A stretch of DNA of 64,000 nt from Aminobacter ciceronei (GTDB lineage Bacteria > Pseudomonadota > Alphaproteobacteria > Rhizobiales > Rhizobiaceae): the NCBI RefSeq assembly GCF_014138625.1, contig NZ_JACJHY010000024.1, positions 52,034-116,033 of the forward strand, written 5' to 3'. Below, one piece after another: positions 38,351 through 47,827 of the stretch. A program made the position numbers and the translations under genes. The notes beneath the pieces were generated by a model that was not told the DNA's origin, made no database searches, and saw only the letters and a list, made by a program, of their open reading frames with translations. Numbering within the stretch: position 1 is the first letter of the stretch; every line of letters starts with the position of its first letter.

Positions 38351-38938
38351 TTACAGCCAGTCGAGGCGGCCATCCTGCACTCTCAGCACGCGGTCTTGGG
38401 GGATCTCCAGGGCCGCGGCTTTGTTTTTGGGCAGGGCTTCGACTAGCCGGAAGATCGCGCGCATCACGCCGCCATGGGTGACGCAGACCGTCGGCTGCGT
38501 AAGCTCGACGAGCCACGGACGGATGCGGCAGGCCAGCATCTCGTAGCTCTCGGCCTCTTCGCCCGGCGGAACGAAATTCCACTTGTCGTGTTTGCGCGCC
38601 GTGCTGGCGCCCGGCAGGCGTGCCTCGAGCTCGGCGAAGGTATAACCCTGCCAGTCGCCGAAGTTCACTTCGACGAGGCGCGGATCGGTGCGGTAGGCCA
38701 TGGGATCGAGCCCCATCACCGTCCGCGCCCGCTCCATGGTCTCGCGGGTGCGCCGCATCGGGCTCGCGATGAAATCGAAGGCCTTGGGATCAGCGATCAG
38801 CTCGGCAAGCCGGCGGCCGTTGCGATCGGCCTGCTCGCGCCCGACCGCATCGATGTCGATGTCGGCCTGCCCTTGCAGCCGCTGCTCGGCGTTCCATGGC
38901 GTCTGGCCATGGCGCACGACATAGAGGAGCGGGATCAT
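38351..38938 (-). CDS. Histidine phosphatase family protein
   Basis: A 195-residue phosphoglycerate-mutase-like phosphatase. The phospho-accepting histidine is in YVVRHGQTPWNAEQRLQGQ; the second arginine (SPMRRTRET), the acid/base region VNFGDWQGYTFAEL and CVTHGGVMRAI complete the site. Substrates vary widely in this family (sugar phosphates, cobalamin intermediates, proteins), so none is assigned. It lies 21 bp downstream of fabI. Confidence 0.93.
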   Translation of the reverse strand: MIPLLYVVRHGQTPWNAEQRLQGQADIDIDAVGREQADRNGRRLAELIADPKAFDFIASPMRRTRETMERARTVMGLDPMAYRTDPRLVEVNFGDWQGYTFAELEARLPGASTARKHDKWNFVPPGEEAESYEMLACRIRPWLVELTQPTVCVTHGGVMRAIFRLVEALPKNKAAALEIPQDRVLRVQDGRLDWL

Positions 38939-38959
38939 GGCGATGCTGTTCGGGAAGGA

Positions 38960-39778
38960 TCAGTCCTTCACGGCTGCGATGTCAGGCGCATCGACGGCCT
39001 TCATGCCGACGACGTGGTAGCCGGAATCGACGTGGTGCACTTCGCCGGTGACGCCGCGCGACAGGTTCGACAGGAAGTAGAGCGCAGAATCGCCGACCTC
39101 CTCGATCGAAACGGTGCGGCGCAGCGGCGCGTTGTACTCGTTCCACTTCAGAATGTAGCGGAAGTCGTCGATGCCGGAGGCGGCAAGCGTCTTGATCGGG
39201 CCGGCGGAAATCGCGTTAACGCGGATCGCCTTCGGGCCGAGGTCGACGGCGAGATACTTCACGCTCGCCTCGAGAGCTGCCTTGGCAACGCCCATGACAT
39301 TGTAGTTCGGCATCACCTTTTCGGCGCCGTAATAGGTCATGGTCAGCATCGAGCCGCCATCGGTCATCAGCTTCTCGGCGCGCTGGGCGACAGCGGTGAA
39401 GGAATAGACCGAGATGTCCATGGTGCGCAGGAAGTTGGCATGGCTGGTGTCGACATATCGGCCGGTCAGCTCGTCCTTGTCGGAGAAGCCGATGGCATGG
39501 ACGACGAAGTCGAGCTTGCCCCACTTCTTTTCCAGCGTCTCGAAGCAGGCATCGATGGTCGCCATGTCGGTGACGTCGCAATGTCCGCAGACGAACGCGC
39601 CGATTTCGGCGGCCAGCGGCTCGACGCGCTTCTTCAGCGCATCGCCCTGATAGGTGAAGGCAAGCTCCGCGCCCTGGTCGGCGCAGGCCTTGGCAATTCC
39701 CCAGGCAATCGATCTGTTGTTGGCGACGCCGAGAATAAGGCCGCGCTTGCCGGCCATCAGGCCCTGTCCACCCGCCAT
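38960..39778 (-). CDS. fabI: Enoyl-[acyl-carrier-protein] reductase (NADH), FabI type
   Basis: A 272-residue short-chain reductase that completes each round of fatty acid elongation. ILGVANNRSIAWGIAKA is the NAD loop (about 15-31), and Y159 and K166 in YNVMGVAK form the Y-x6-K catalytic pair of FabI. ISAGPIKTLAASGI is the substrate-binding loop. The start MAGGQGLMAGKRG is that of rhizobial FabI proteins; an in-frame ATG five residues upstream is not used. FabI is the usual triclosan target. Confidence 0.96.
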   Translation of the reverse strand: MAGGQGLMAGKRGLILGVANNRSIAWGIAKACADQGAELAFTYQGDALKKRVEPLAAEIGAFVCGHCDVTDMATIDACFETLEKKWGKLDFVVHAIGFSDKDELTGRYVDTSHANFLRTMDISVYSFTAVAQRAEKLMTDGGSMLTMTYYGAEKVMPNYNVMGVAKAALEASVKYLAVDLGPKAIRVNAISAGPIKTLAASGIDDFRYILKWNEYNAPLRRTVSIEEVGDSALYFLSNLSRGVTGEVHHVDSGYHVVGMKAVDAPDIAAVKD

Positions 39779-39885
39779 ATGAGCGCACTCCAATGCTTTG
39801 ACTGTTTTGCAGAGCCTATCGCATAGGCAACCTGCACCTTCAAGCTTTCATGCGACCTTCGTCGCAGCCAGGGCCATGGACCGCA

Positions 39886-39908
39886 AAGATGACGCAAGCC
39901 TTGCGTCA
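39886..39908 (-). terminator. Hairpin at the end of the dnaJ-like gene
   Basis: TGACGCAA (39890-39897) and TTGCGTCA (39901-39908) form a perfect 8-bp stem with a 3-nt loop that includes the stop codon, followed on the minus strand by TCTTT. A plausible weak terminator. Confidence 0.45.
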
Positions 39909-40844
39909 GTCGGCAGACTTGCGCATCAATTCCTCGAGTGCCGCATCGCCGCCTTCGGGCAGCATGACGCGGACATGGGCATAGAGGTCGCCGTGGCCGC
40001 CTGCCTTTTCCGGCAAGCCGCGGCCCTTGAGGCGCAGCACCTTGTCGGAACTCGACCATTCGGGGATCTTCACCGCCAGCCGGCCGGTCGGCGTTTCCAC
40101 CGCCGCCTTGGTGCCGAGCACCGCCTCCTTGAGGCTCACCGGCAGGTCGACATGCAGATCCCTGCCCTCGACGCGGTAGCGCGGATGGCGACGGAACCTG
40201 ATCTTGACCAGCGCGTCGCCGGTACCGCCCAGGCCCTGCTCGCCCTGGCCCTTGAGCCTGATCGTCTGGCCGTCCTCGACGAATTCCGGCAGCTTCACCG
40301 CCATCTTGCGGCCATCGGGGAACATCGCCGTCACCTTGGGTGCGGTCGCTGCCTCTTCGATGGTGACGTCGAGCGTGACATTGACGTCGCCGCCCGGCTG
40401 CGCGCGCTGGGCACCCGCGCCTCCGCCCATGCCGGCACCATGACCACGCTGGCCGAAGGAATCGCCGAAGATCTGGCTGAAGATGTCGCCGGCGTCGAAG
40501 GACGCGCCACCCGGGCCGCCGGAGCGGAACTCGAAACGCGACCCACCGGGTCCCGTCTGCTGGCGGCGGAAGCCGCCGAACGGGTCGCCGCCGCCAGCAC
40601 CTTCGAAGCCATGGAAGCGCGGCTTGCCCTCGGCGTCGATCTCGCCGTGGTCGAAAGCCGTCTTCTTCTTCTCGTCGCCGAGAATCTCATAGGCCTGGTT
40701 GGCGGCGGCAAAACGCTCCTTGGCCTTGGGATCGTCCGGATTCTGGTCCGGATGGTGTTTCTTGGCGAGCTTGCGGAAAGCCGCCTTTATGTCCTTGGCC
40801 GAGGCGTTCTTGGCAACGCCCAGCACCTCATAGGGGTCGCGCAT
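39906..40844 (-). CDS. DnaJ C-terminal-domain co-chaperone (CbpA-like)
   Basis: A 312-residue type II J-protein: J-domain (1-70) with the HPD motif at 31-33, a Gly/Phe-rich linker ([18 protein letters not shown] and [12 protein letters not shown], then [15 protein letters not shown]), and the two beta-barrel C-terminal domains. There is no zinc-finger cysteine cluster, which separates it from DnaJ itself and makes it CbpA/DnaJB1-like. It stimulates DnaK. The long open frame upstream of 40844 is noncoding, as the J-domain begins right at [10 protein letters not shown]. Confidence 0.94.
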   Translation of the reverse strand: MRDPYEVLGVAKNASAKDIKAAFRKLAKKHHPDQNPDDPKAKERFAAANQAYEILGDEKKKTAFDHGEIDAEGKPRFHGFEGAGGGDPFGGFRRQQTGPGGSRFEFRSGGPGGASFDAGDIFSQIFGDSFGQRGHGAGMGGGAGAQRAQPGGDVNVTLDVTIEEAATAPKVTAMFPDGRKMAVKLPEFVEDGQTIRLKGQGEQGLGGTGDALVKIRFRRHPRYRVEGRDLHVDLPVSLKEAVLGTKAAVETPTGRLAVKIPEWSSSDKVLRLKGRGLPEKAGGHGDLYAHVRVMLPEGGDAALEELMRKSAD

Positions 40845-40932
40845 TACGTCAATCCACGAGAGAGAAAAGGGTTTGTTGCTTCCTATATGCGCTCGGCTAG
40901 GAAGAAATTCCAGAGGCTGAACGCCGCAACCG

Positions 40933-41397
40933 TCAGGCGGGCGCGAAAGACAGCATCTGCCAGGTGCCCGAACCGGCGGCGCAGACCTCGCCCCTGAACA
41001 GGCCGACCCCGTCGAAGCTCTCGCGCGAAACGGCGAATTCGCGGCATAGCACGCCCCGTTCCTTGCTTTCGACAAGCGCCGTGATCGCGCCGCGCGAACC
41101 GGTTTCGGCATTGGCCCAGGGAATCGGCTGGCCTTTCATCTCGTCGACGTCGACGGATGAAACCGCATTGCGGATCGTCGTCTCGTCGGACAGTCGATTC
41201 GCGTCGGTGGTCCTGTTTGCGTCGTCGGGAACCTTGCTGGTGACGAGGCTGCGGTCGACCTCCGCCTTTTCGAGGCTGAAGCCGCCGGCGCCACACCCGC
41301 TGATCGTCGTCAGGCCGAGCAGCAGCAACACCTTGAAGGATCGGAACCCGAATTGTGGGAGGCAATGGCCCTCAAAGGCTTGCGCGAAGCGCGACAA
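40933..41397 (-). CDS. RT0821/Lpp0805-like surface lipoprotein
   Basis: A 154-residue predicted lipoprotein: hydrophobic segment and lipobox TTISGC (C at about 35), then a C-terminal domain ([51 protein letters not shown]) like the small RT0821/Lpp0805 surface proteins related to 17-kDa antigens. Two cysteines (LCREF and EVCAAG) may form a disulfide. It is divergent from pdxH. Assignment is from recalled family features. Confidence 0.85.
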   Translation of the reverse strand: MSRFAQAFEGHCLPQFGFRSFKVLLLLGLTTISGCGAGGFSLEKAEVDRSLVTSKVPDDANRTTDANRLSDETTIRNAVSSVDVDEMKGQPIPWANAETGSRGAITALVESKERGVLCREFAVSRESFDGVGLFRGEVCAAGSGTWQMLSFAPA

Positions 41398-41438
41398 TAG
41401 GCATTCTCCCGGTCGGAAATGGCAGGTCGAGTAAAGCT

Positions 41439-42056
41439 ATGACGGACACAGAGTTAAAAAGCGGTGACTTCACGGAGGCTGCGGAGCCTTTCCAGCTCTT
41501 TGCCTCCTGGCTGAAGGACGCCACGGCCAGCGAACCCAACGACCCCACCGCATTGGCGCTGGCCACCGTCGATACCGACGGACTGCCTGACGTGCGTATG
41601 GTGCTGCTCAAGGGATTCGACGAACATGGCTTCGTCTTCTACACCAATTTCGAAAGCGCCAAGGGCCGCGAAATCCTCGCCACCATGAAAGCCGCGATGT
41701 GTTTCCACTGGAAATCGCTGCGCCGCCAGGTCCGTGTGCGCGGTCCGGTCGAAATCGTCACCGATGCAGAGGCGGACGAGTATTTCGCCTCGCGCCCACG
41801 CGGCAGCCGCATCGGCGCCTGGGCCTCGAAGCAGTCGCGCCCGCTCGAAAGCCGTTTCGCGCTGGAAAAGGCCGTCGCCGAATACACCGCCCGCCATGTC
41901 ATCGGCGACATCCCGCGCCCGCCGCACTGGTCGGGTTTCCGCATCGTGCCGAGCCAGATCGAATTCTGGCACGACCGCCCCTTCCGCCTGCACGACCGTG
42001 TCGTCTTCACGCGCACGAAAGACGGTGGCTGGGACAAGGATCGGCTCTATCCGTGA
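41439..42056 (+). CDS. pdxH: Pyridoxamine 5'-phosphate oxidase
   Basis: A 205-residue FMN enzyme that makes PLP from [58 protein letters not shown] and the C-terminal [12 protein letters not shown]...[13 protein letters not shown] are all hallmark segments. ATG 41439 begins [10 protein letters not shown]; the open frame upstream is noncoding. It ends at a dispersed G/C-rich repeat shared with the convergent crotonase gene. Confidence 0.97.
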   Translation: MTDTELKSGDFTEAAEPFQLFASWLKDATASEPNDPTALALATVDTDGLPDVRMVLLKGFDEHGFVFYTNFESAKGREILATMKAAMCFHWKSLRRQVRVRGPVEIVTDAEADEYFASRPRGSRIGAWASKQSRPLESRFALEKAVAEYTARHVIGDIPRPPHWSGFRIVPSQIEFWHDRPFRLHDRVVFTRTKDGGWDKDRLYP

Positions 42057-42061
42057 TTCTC

Positions 42062-42110
42062 ACCCTCCCCTTGTGGGGAGGGTCGCTCCTGAAGCGGAGG
42101 GGCTGGGGGT
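42062..42110. repeat. Dispersed G-rich palindromic repeat between pdxH and the crotonase gene
   Basis: ACCCTCCCC (42062-42070) and GGGGAGGGT (42075-42083) form a perfect 9-bp stem around TTGT, followed by a G-rich arm (GGAGGGGCTGGGGGTG, about 42096-42111). This is, from memory, a repeat seen many times between genes in Mesorhizobium and its relatives. It may end transcription from both convergent genes. Confidence 0.65.
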
Positions 42111-42170
42111 GATGAAGCGCGCTCCAGCCGTTCGCCCTGCTTCGGTTCGCCGACCCTGACGGGTAAGGGG

Positions 42171-42923
42171 TCAGCCCTTCTTGCGCGTCATGAAGGCGAC
42201 GAGTGCGGCACGCGCCTCGTCCGACTTCAGCCGGGCGCGGAAATGCGCGCCCTCTTCCTTGATGCGCTCGACGAGTTTGGTCCGGTCGCCGCGCATCAGG
42301 TCGCGTGCGATCTTGAGCGCCTCGGGCGGCTTGGCCGCGATTTCACCGGCAGCTGCCAATGTCGCTGCTTCGAGCTCGTCTTCCGCCACGACCTTGTAGA
42401 TCAGCCCGGCAGCGAGCGCGCGTTCGGCCGGGAAGCCCTCGCCCAGACCGAGCAGGGCAAAGGCACCCTGCAGGCCGAGCAACTGCGGCGCGATCAGGCT
42501 CGAGCCTGCCTCGGGCACCAGCCCGAGATCGACGAAGGGCGTGCGGAACATCGTACGCGGCGTGGCGAAGGTCAGGTCGCAATGCAGGTTGATCGTCGTG
42601 CCGATGCCCACCGCAATGCCGTCGACGCCCGAGACGACAGGCTTTTCGGTGCCGGCCAAAGCGAGCAGGAACTCCCACACCTCGCCGCCGCCCTCACCGC
42701 CCGTGGCGATCGCCATGAAGTCGGCGAGGTCATTGCCCGACGAAAACGCGCCCGGCACGCCCAGGAAGACGTGGCAGCGCACGGCCGGATCTTTGTCGCC
42801 GGCGACGAGTGCCGCCGCCATCTCGGCATACATCGCGCGGGTGATGGCGTTCTTCTTGTCCGGACGGTTCATCCGGATGATCTGCACGGCGCCCTGCCGT
42901 TCGATGAGAATGTGGTCGGTCAC
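42171..42923 (-). CDS. Enoyl-CoA hydratase/isomerase family protein
   Basis: A 250-residue crotonase-fold enzyme. GAFSSGNDLADF forms the oxyanion loop and FVDLGLVPEAGSSL carries the probable catalytic glutamate. It starts at GTG 42923, preceded by GAGGACC; the open frame upstream overlaps the acyl-CoA dehydrogenase gene. With that gene 20 bp upstream it should hydrate or isomerise the enoyl-CoA product in beta-oxidation or branched-chain breakdown. Confidence 0.92.
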   Translation of the reverse strand: MTDHILIERQGAVQIIRMNRPDKKNAITRAMYAEMAAALVAGDKDPAVRCHVFLGVPGAFSSGNDLADFMAIATGGEGGGEVWEFLLALAGTEKPVVSGVDGIAVGIGTTINLHCDLTFATPRTMFRTPFVDLGLVPEAGSSLIAPQLLGLQGAFALLGLGEGFPAERALAAGLIYKVVAEDELEAATLAAAGEIAAKPPEALKIARDLMRGDRTKLVERIKEEGAHFRARLKSDEARAALVAFMTRKKG

Positions 42924-42943
42924 GTCGGTCCTCGTCCCAGAAG

Positions 42944-44722
42944 CTACGCCGAGATCAGCGCTTTGGCGGCGGCGGCAAGGCTTGACGTGCCGCCGGTGAT
43001 ACGGTCCTTGAGTGCTGCGGTCTCGCCAAGCAGGTTTTCGGCAAAGAACCGGCACAGCGAGATGCGCCGCTCGTCTCCGTCGGCGAGTGCGGCGCGCGCC
43101 AGATAAGCGCCACCGGCAACCAAGGAGAACAGCCGGAGATAAGGCGTGGCCCCGGCCAACGCATCGTCCGTTCGGCCGTCGCCAAGCTGCTTCTGCAGAT
43201 GACGCGTGACGCTCTGGAGGTCGTCGAGCGCCTGCTCGAGAATGAGCGCCGTGCGGCCATAGGCCTCGCTGTTCATCGCAGCGACGGCAATGGCTATGCC
43301 ATCGAGTTCGCCGACATAGCCGAAGACATGCTCGCCATTGCCGAGCGGCAGCTTGCGGGTGACGAGGTCGATCGCCTGGATGCCGTTGGTGCCCTCATAG
43401 ATCGGGGCGATGCGGGCATCGCGCAAAAGAGCTGACGCACCCGTTTCCTCGATGAAACCCATGCCGCCGTGGATCTGCACGCCAAGCGAAGCAACGTCGA
43501 CGCCGACATCGGTGGAGAATGCTTTCGCCAGCGGCGTCAGCAGATTGGCACGGTCCTGCCAATGCGCCTTGTCGGCGCCGGCCGACACCCGCGCCATGTC
43601 GATGGCATGGGCGCAGGAATAGGCGATGGCGCGTGCGGCCTGGGTCAGCGCCTTCATCGTCAGAAGATTGCGCTGCACGTCGGGGTGATGGACGATCGGC
43701 GCCATGCCTTCGCCCGAGTAGGACGACGCCTTGCCCTGGCGGCGTTCATTGGCATAGGCGAGCGCCTTCTGGAACGCCGTCTCGGCAACCGCCACGCCCT
43801 GAATGCCGACCAGCAGGCGGGCATTGTTCATCATCGTGAACATGCAGGCGAGCCCGCGGTTTTCCTCGCCGATCAGCCAGCCGACAGCGCCCGGTTCGCG
43901 GCCCTTGGCGAAGCCGTCGCCATAGATCATCGTGCAGGTCGGAGAGGCGTGGATGCCGAGCTTCTCCTCGATACCAGAGCAGAACACGTCGTTGCGCGCA
44001 CCTGGCGTACCGTCTTCGTTGAGCAGGAATTTCGGCACCAGAAACAGCGAGATGCCGCGTGTGCCGGCCGGCGCATCGGGCAACCGCGCTAGCACCAGAT
44101 GGACGATATTGTCGGTGAAGTCGTGCTCGCCATAGGTGATGAAGATCTTCTGGCCGTAGATGCGATAGGTGCCGTCGCCCGACCGTTCGGCGCGGGTGCG
44201 CAAGGCGGCCAGATCGGAACCGGCCTGCGGTTCGGTCAGGTTCATCGTGCCCATCCACTCGCCGGAGACGAGCTTTGCCAGATAGGCCGACTTCAGGTCC
44301 TCCGATGCGTGCTTTTCCAGCGCCTCGACCGCGCCCATCGACAGCGTCGGTCCGATGCCGAAAGCCATCGAAGCCGAGTTCCACATTTCGAGCGTCGCCA
44401 CGCCCATCATCGTCGGCAGGCCCTGCCCGCCATATTCCTCGGGGCCGTTCAGGCTGTTCCAGCCGCCTTCGGTCCAGTGCCTGTAAAGCTCCTTCCAGCC
44501 CGGCGGCATGGTGACGGCCCCATCGCGGAGCTTGGCGCCGGTGCGGTCGCCGACCTTGTAGAGCGGCGCGACCTCCTCGCTGGCGAAACGCCCGGCCTCG
44601 CCAAGGATGGCGTCGACCAGATCCTCGCCAAGGTCGCCGAAAGTGCCGGCATCCATGGCGGCCTTGAGGCCGGCAACATGCTTCAGCGCGAACGCTATCT
44701 CTTCCACCGGGGCGCGGTACAT
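42944..44722 (-). CDS. Acyl-CoA dehydrogenase with C-terminal extension
   Basis: A 592-residue FAD enzyme of the long acyl-CoA dehydrogenase group: N-terminal helical extension, GTMNLTEPQAGSDLAALRT and KIFITYGEHDFTDNIVHLVLAR in the middle domain, the catalytic glutamate in IYEGTNGIQAIDL, and an extra C-terminal domain (about 470-590). Length fits the FadE/DmdC-like class. The start MYRAPVEEIAFAL is typical. A possible MerR/LiuR-type site lies about 95 bp upstream (44816-44831). Chain-length preference is unknown. Confidence 0.94.
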   Translation of the reverse strand: MYRAPVEEIAFALKHVAGLKAAMDAGTFGDLGEDLVDAILGEAGRFASEEVAPLYKVGDRTGAKLRDGAVTMPPGWKELYRHWTEGGWNSLNGPEEYGGQGLPTMMGVATLEMWNSASMAFGIGPTLSMGAVEALEKHASEDLKSAYLAKLVSGEWMGTMNLTEPQAGSDLAALRTRAERSGDGTYRIYGQKIFITYGEHDFTDNIVHLVLARLPDAPAGTRGISLFLVPKFLLNEDGTPGARNDVFCSGIEEKLGIHASPTCTMIYGDGFAKGREPGAVGWLIGEENRGLACMFTMMNNARLLVGIQGVAVAETAFQKALAYANERRQGKASSYSGEGMAPIVHHPDVQRNLLTMKALTQAARAIAYSCAHAIDMARVSAGADKAHWQDRANLLTPLAKAFSTDVGVDVASLGVQIHGGMGFIEETGASALLRDARIAPIYEGTNGIQAIDLVTRKLPLGNGEHVFGYVGELDGIAIAVAAMNSEAYGRTALILEQALDDLQSVTRHLQKQLGDGRTDDALAGATPYLRLFSLVAGGAYLARAALADGDERRISLCRFFAENLLGETAALKDRITGGTSSLAAAAKALISA

Positions 44723-44815
44723 GATGCTTCCTCCTGCACCTGACGATCTGCTTGCGGCCTCACCACCGCTTGGCCTCCACACTAGCCGCCTTCCCGAGCC
44801 GAGGGGAAGTGACTT

Positions 44816-44831
44816 TTTACGTAAACGTCAA
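44816..44831. promoter_or_regulatory. LiuR-like (MerR family) regulatory site
   Basis: TTTACGTAAACGTCAA, read on the minus strand as TTGACGTTTACGTAAA, lies upstream of the acyl-CoA dehydrogenase gene. It resembles motifs I recall for LiuR-type MerR regulators of branched-chain amino acid and fatty acid breakdown. The divergent zinc-protein gene starts 66 bp away, so it might affect both. Confidence 0.5.
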
Positions 44832-44896
44832 ATTTCATCACACTTTGCGCCAAGGCGTGCGGCTTGGTAGAACCGGCAAAAATCATCGAGGACGCC

Positions 44897-45112
44897 ATGC
44901 TCGCCCGGCCCGACACCTTCAGCTGCATCGAATGCGGCCTGCCCTACCGTTCCGAGGGCTTCTGGTATCACGGCGGCAAGATCGAAGACGGCGCCGCCTA
45001 CTGGACCGATCGCGGCATACTGTGCTCGCCGAAATGCTCGCTTGCCCATCACCGCAAGCGCGCGGCCGAAGGCACGCTGCCGACCAAGCCCGCCCCCGAT
45101 CCGTTCGAATAA
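44897..45112 (+). CDS. Small zinc-ribbon-like protein, function unknown
   Basis: A 71-residue protein with CIECG (about 10-14) and CSPKCSLAHHRKR (about 44-56), an arrangement that should bind one zinc. ATG 44897 follows GAGGACGCC; an upstream in-frame TTG (44864) has no such site. I do not recognise a characterised family. It is divergent from the acyl-CoA dehydrogenase operon and is followed by the GH25-like gene. Confidence 0.8.
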   Translation: MLARPDTFSCIECGLPYRSEGFWYHGGKIEDGAAYWTDRGILCSPKCSLAHHRKRAAEGTLPTKPAPDPFE

Positions 45113-45184
45113 CGCCTCAATCGGCCCCAAAAGCGCTTGCTTTCAACCTGCAGGCGGTGGAGCCGCATCAGCATTTCCTTAACC

Positions 45185-46390
45185 ATGGCGGTCCACGATC
45201 TGATATCGATCACCGAGGATCGCCTTTTGAGGGGACTGGCGTCTAGATTTCATCGCCTCGCGCTCGCAGCGCTGACCGCCGCTTGGGTAAACCACATCCC
45301 CGCGCCGGCTGCGGCCTCCGACTTCTCCGAACCATGGAAGAAGTCCGACCGGGCGCTGGTCATCGACGCCTACGAATACAATTCCATCGACTGGCAGAAG
45401 CTGTCGGGCGACAAGCGCATCGTCGGCTTCATCAACAAGGCCTCCGACGGACTGCCCCCGGCCTATTCCTGCTCCGGCGACGAAACCGCCTACAGGCTGT
45501 GCAAGGCGCTGTGGAAACGACATGCGGTTGCCCGCGAGCTGTTCCACACGCGCAAGGTCGTCGCCAAGGCGCTCGGGCTGAAATGGGGTGCCTACCACCT
45601 TGCCCGTCCCGGCAACCCGATCGAGCAGGCCGAGAACTTCCTCGATTTCGCCGAACCCGGCCCCGACGATCTGATGGCGATCGACATCGAGGAAAACGAC
45701 CCAACCAAATGGATGTCGCTCGAGGACGCCGAGTTGTTCGTGCGCCATATCTTCCTGCGCACCGGCCGCTATCCGATCCTCTACACCAACGGCACGACCT
45801 CCAGATACATCGCCGACAACCGCTATCGCTACCGGCTGCTGTCGCGGCTGCCGCTCTGGTATGCGCGTTACAAGCCCGAGATCGGCATCCATTTCCCGAA
45901 GGGCAACTGGCAGCGCTATTCGCTGTGGCAGTTCTCGGCCCAGGCCAATTGCGGAGAACGCCGCTGCCCCTACCGCGTCGCCGGCACGCCCAACGACATA
46001 GATGTGAACGTCGCACCAATGGACGCCGAAGGCCTGCGCCAGGTCTGGCCGTTCGGCCAGCTTGTCGAAACGACAGACGACTTCATGCTCAATGTGCCGC
46101 TGCCGATCGCCAGGGATGAGGGGCTGAAGGGCGAAAGCCGCATCACCTATGCCTCGGTCGCCTATCCGGTGCGTCTCGACCTGCTTGCCGAGACGCTGCG
46201 CTCGAGCTGGGACAAGGCCGTGCTCGGCGCACTTCCGGCGTTCAGACCGGCACCCAGCCGCTACATCAACGGCATGGCGGAATTCGCAGCACTGAGGCGC
46301 GACGAAGTGGTGCGTGTGGCCAGCCAGAACGCCGCAAGGCTCGATCCGGTCGCCACCGCTTCGACCGAGAGCGACCGCGCCGAGCGCTAG
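45185..46390 (+). CDS. Exported GH25-family (lysozyme-like) glycoside hydrolase
   Basis: A 401-residue protein with an N-terminal hydrophobic export segment (LALAALTAAWVNHIPAPAAA, about 24-43). A GH25 barrel follows: LVIDAYEYNSIDWQKL (about residues 58-73), WGAYHLARPGNPIEQAENFL and the acidic DLMAIDIEENDP. GH25 enzymes cut the MurNAc-GlcNAc bond of peptidoglycan. The roughly 120 C-terminal residues are not recognised. No phage genes are nearby. The exact start is uncertain (a TTG at 45137 is also in frame). Confidence 0.85.
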   Translation: MAVHDLISITEDRLLRGLASRFHRLALAALTAAWVNHIPAPAAASDFSEPWKKSDRALVIDAYEYNSIDWQKLSGDKRIVGFINKASDGLPPAYSCSGDETAYRLCKALWKRHAVARELFHTRKVVAKALGLKWGAYHLARPGNPIEQAENFLDFAEPGPDDLMAIDIEENDPTKWMSLEDAELFVRHIFLRTGRYPILYTNGTTSRYIADNRYRYRLLSRLPLWYARYKPEIGIHFPKGNWQRYSLWQFSAQANCGERRCPYRVAGTPNDIDVNVAPMDAEGLRQVWPFGQLVETTDDFMLNVPLPIARDEGLKGESRITYASVAYPVRLDLLAETLRSSWDKAVLGALPAFRPAPSRYINGMAEFAALRRDEVVRVASQNAARLDPVATASTESDRAER

Positions 46391-46414
46391 TCGGTCGCCC
46401 CCGCGTCCAGCCGA

Positions 46415-47692
46415 CTATTTCTGCTGTTCGCGCTCGACCGCACGCCAGCCAATGTCGCGGCGGCAGAACCCTTCCGGCCAGTCGAGCCCGTCGACAGCCG
46501 CATAGGCCTTCTGCTGCGCTTCGCTGACATCGCTGCCCGTGGCGGTGACGTTCAGCACGCGGCCGCCATTGGCGACGATCTTGCCGTCGCTGACGGCGGT
46601 GCCGGCGTGGAAGACCTGCGCGCCGGCGGCCTCCGCCCTGTCGATGCCTGATATGACCGAACCCTTTTCCGGCGTGCCCGGATACCCCCTGGCCGCCATC
46701 ACCACCGTCAGCGCCGCCTCGTCGCGCCAGCGCGCCGAGACATGCGACAGCTGGCCGTCGGCGGCGGCGTTGAGCAGCACGAGAAGGTCTTCCTTCAGGC
46801 GCATCATCAGCACCTGGCATTCGGGGTCGCCGAAGCGGGTGTTGTATTCGATCAGCTTCGGACCCTGGTCGGTCAGCATCAGGCCGGCAAACAGCACGCC
46901 CGAGAACGACGCACCCATTTCAGCCATGCCGCGCATCGTCGGCTCGATGATTTCGCGCATGGTCTGTTCGATCAGTTCGGGCGTCATGACGGGCGCCGGC
47001 GAATAGGCGCCCATGCCGCCGGTGTTCGGTCCGACATCACCGTCGCCGACACGCTTGTGATCCTGCGCCGTGCCGAAGGGCAGCGCCGTCTTGCCATCGC
47101 ACAGGCAGAAGAAGCTCGCCTCCTCGCCGGTCATGAATTCTTCCACCACGACAGATGCGCCGGCACCGCCGAAGGCACCTTCGAAACAGGCGTCGACGGC
47201 TTCCAGCGCCTCGTCCAGCGTCATCGCCACCGTCACGCCCTTGCCGGCGGCGAGGCCGTCGGCCTTGATGACGATCGGCGCGCCCGTCTTCTCGACATAG
47301 GCACGGGCGTCGCCGGCATTGTCGAAACGGCCATAGGCAGCTGTCGGAATGCCGTAGCGGGCACAAAGATCCTTGGTGAAGCCCTTCGACCCCTCGAGCT
47401 GTGCGGCAGCCTTCGAGGGACCGAAGACACGAATGCCGGCGGCGCGCAGATCGTCGCCGATGCCGGCGACCAGCGGGCCCTCGGGGCCGACGACGACGAG
47501 GTCGATCGCCTTGTCCTTGCAGAAGGCTGCGACGGCGGCGTGGTCGGCAATATCGAGCGCCACCAGTTCGGCTTCCCGGGCGATGCCGGGATTGCCCGGC
47601 GCGGCATAAAGCCTGGTCAGCATCGGCGAGGCCGCAAGCTTCCAGGCCAGTGCGTGTTCGCGGCCGCCGGAACCGATGAGCAGGATGTTCAT
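46415..47692 (-). CDS. purD: Phosphoribosylamine-glycine ligase
   Basis: A 425-residue ATP-grasp ligase (GARS), the second step of purine synthesis. [19 protein letters not shown] is the standard start (47692); [34 protein letters not shown] and [16 protein letters not shown] are the ATP-grasp and substrate motifs. It is convergent with the GH25-like gene and divergent from ubiA. Confidence 0.98.
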   Translation of the reverse strand: MNILLIGSGGREHALAWKLAASPMLTRLYAAPGNPGIAREAELVALDIADHAAVAAFCKDKAIDLVVVGPEGPLVAGIGDDLRAAGIRVFGPSKAAAQLEGSKGFTKDLCARYGIPTAAYGRFDNAGDARAYVEKTGAPIVIKADGLAAGKGVTVAMTLDEALEAVDACFEGAFGGAGASVVVEEFMTGEEASFFCLCDGKTALPFGTAQDHKRVGDGDVGPNTGGMGAYSPAPVMTPELIEQTMREIIEPTMRGMAEMGASFSGVLFAGLMLTDQGPKLIEYNTRFGDPECQVLMMRLKEDLLVLLNAAADGQLSHVSARWRDEAALTVVMAARGYPGTPEKGSVISGIDRAEAAGAQVFHAGTAVSDGKIVANGGRVLNVTATGSDVSEAQQKAYAAVDGLDWPEGFCRRDIGWRAVEREQQK

Positions 47693-47827
47693 GCGCTTGA
47701 CCTCTTGCCGATGCTTGACGTGATGCACCCGCTAGTGGCCGGGAGGGACGAGGTCAAGCTGCAGCGCTGCCAAACACGGACAAATCGTCGGCTTGACGCC
47801 TGCCCACGCCGCTGGCACTCCCATGAC

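Noticed and set aside
46742..47827. Long upstream extension of the ubiA frame
   Set aside because: Overlaps purD on the other strand; UbiA homologues start near MEQIQSK at 47828.
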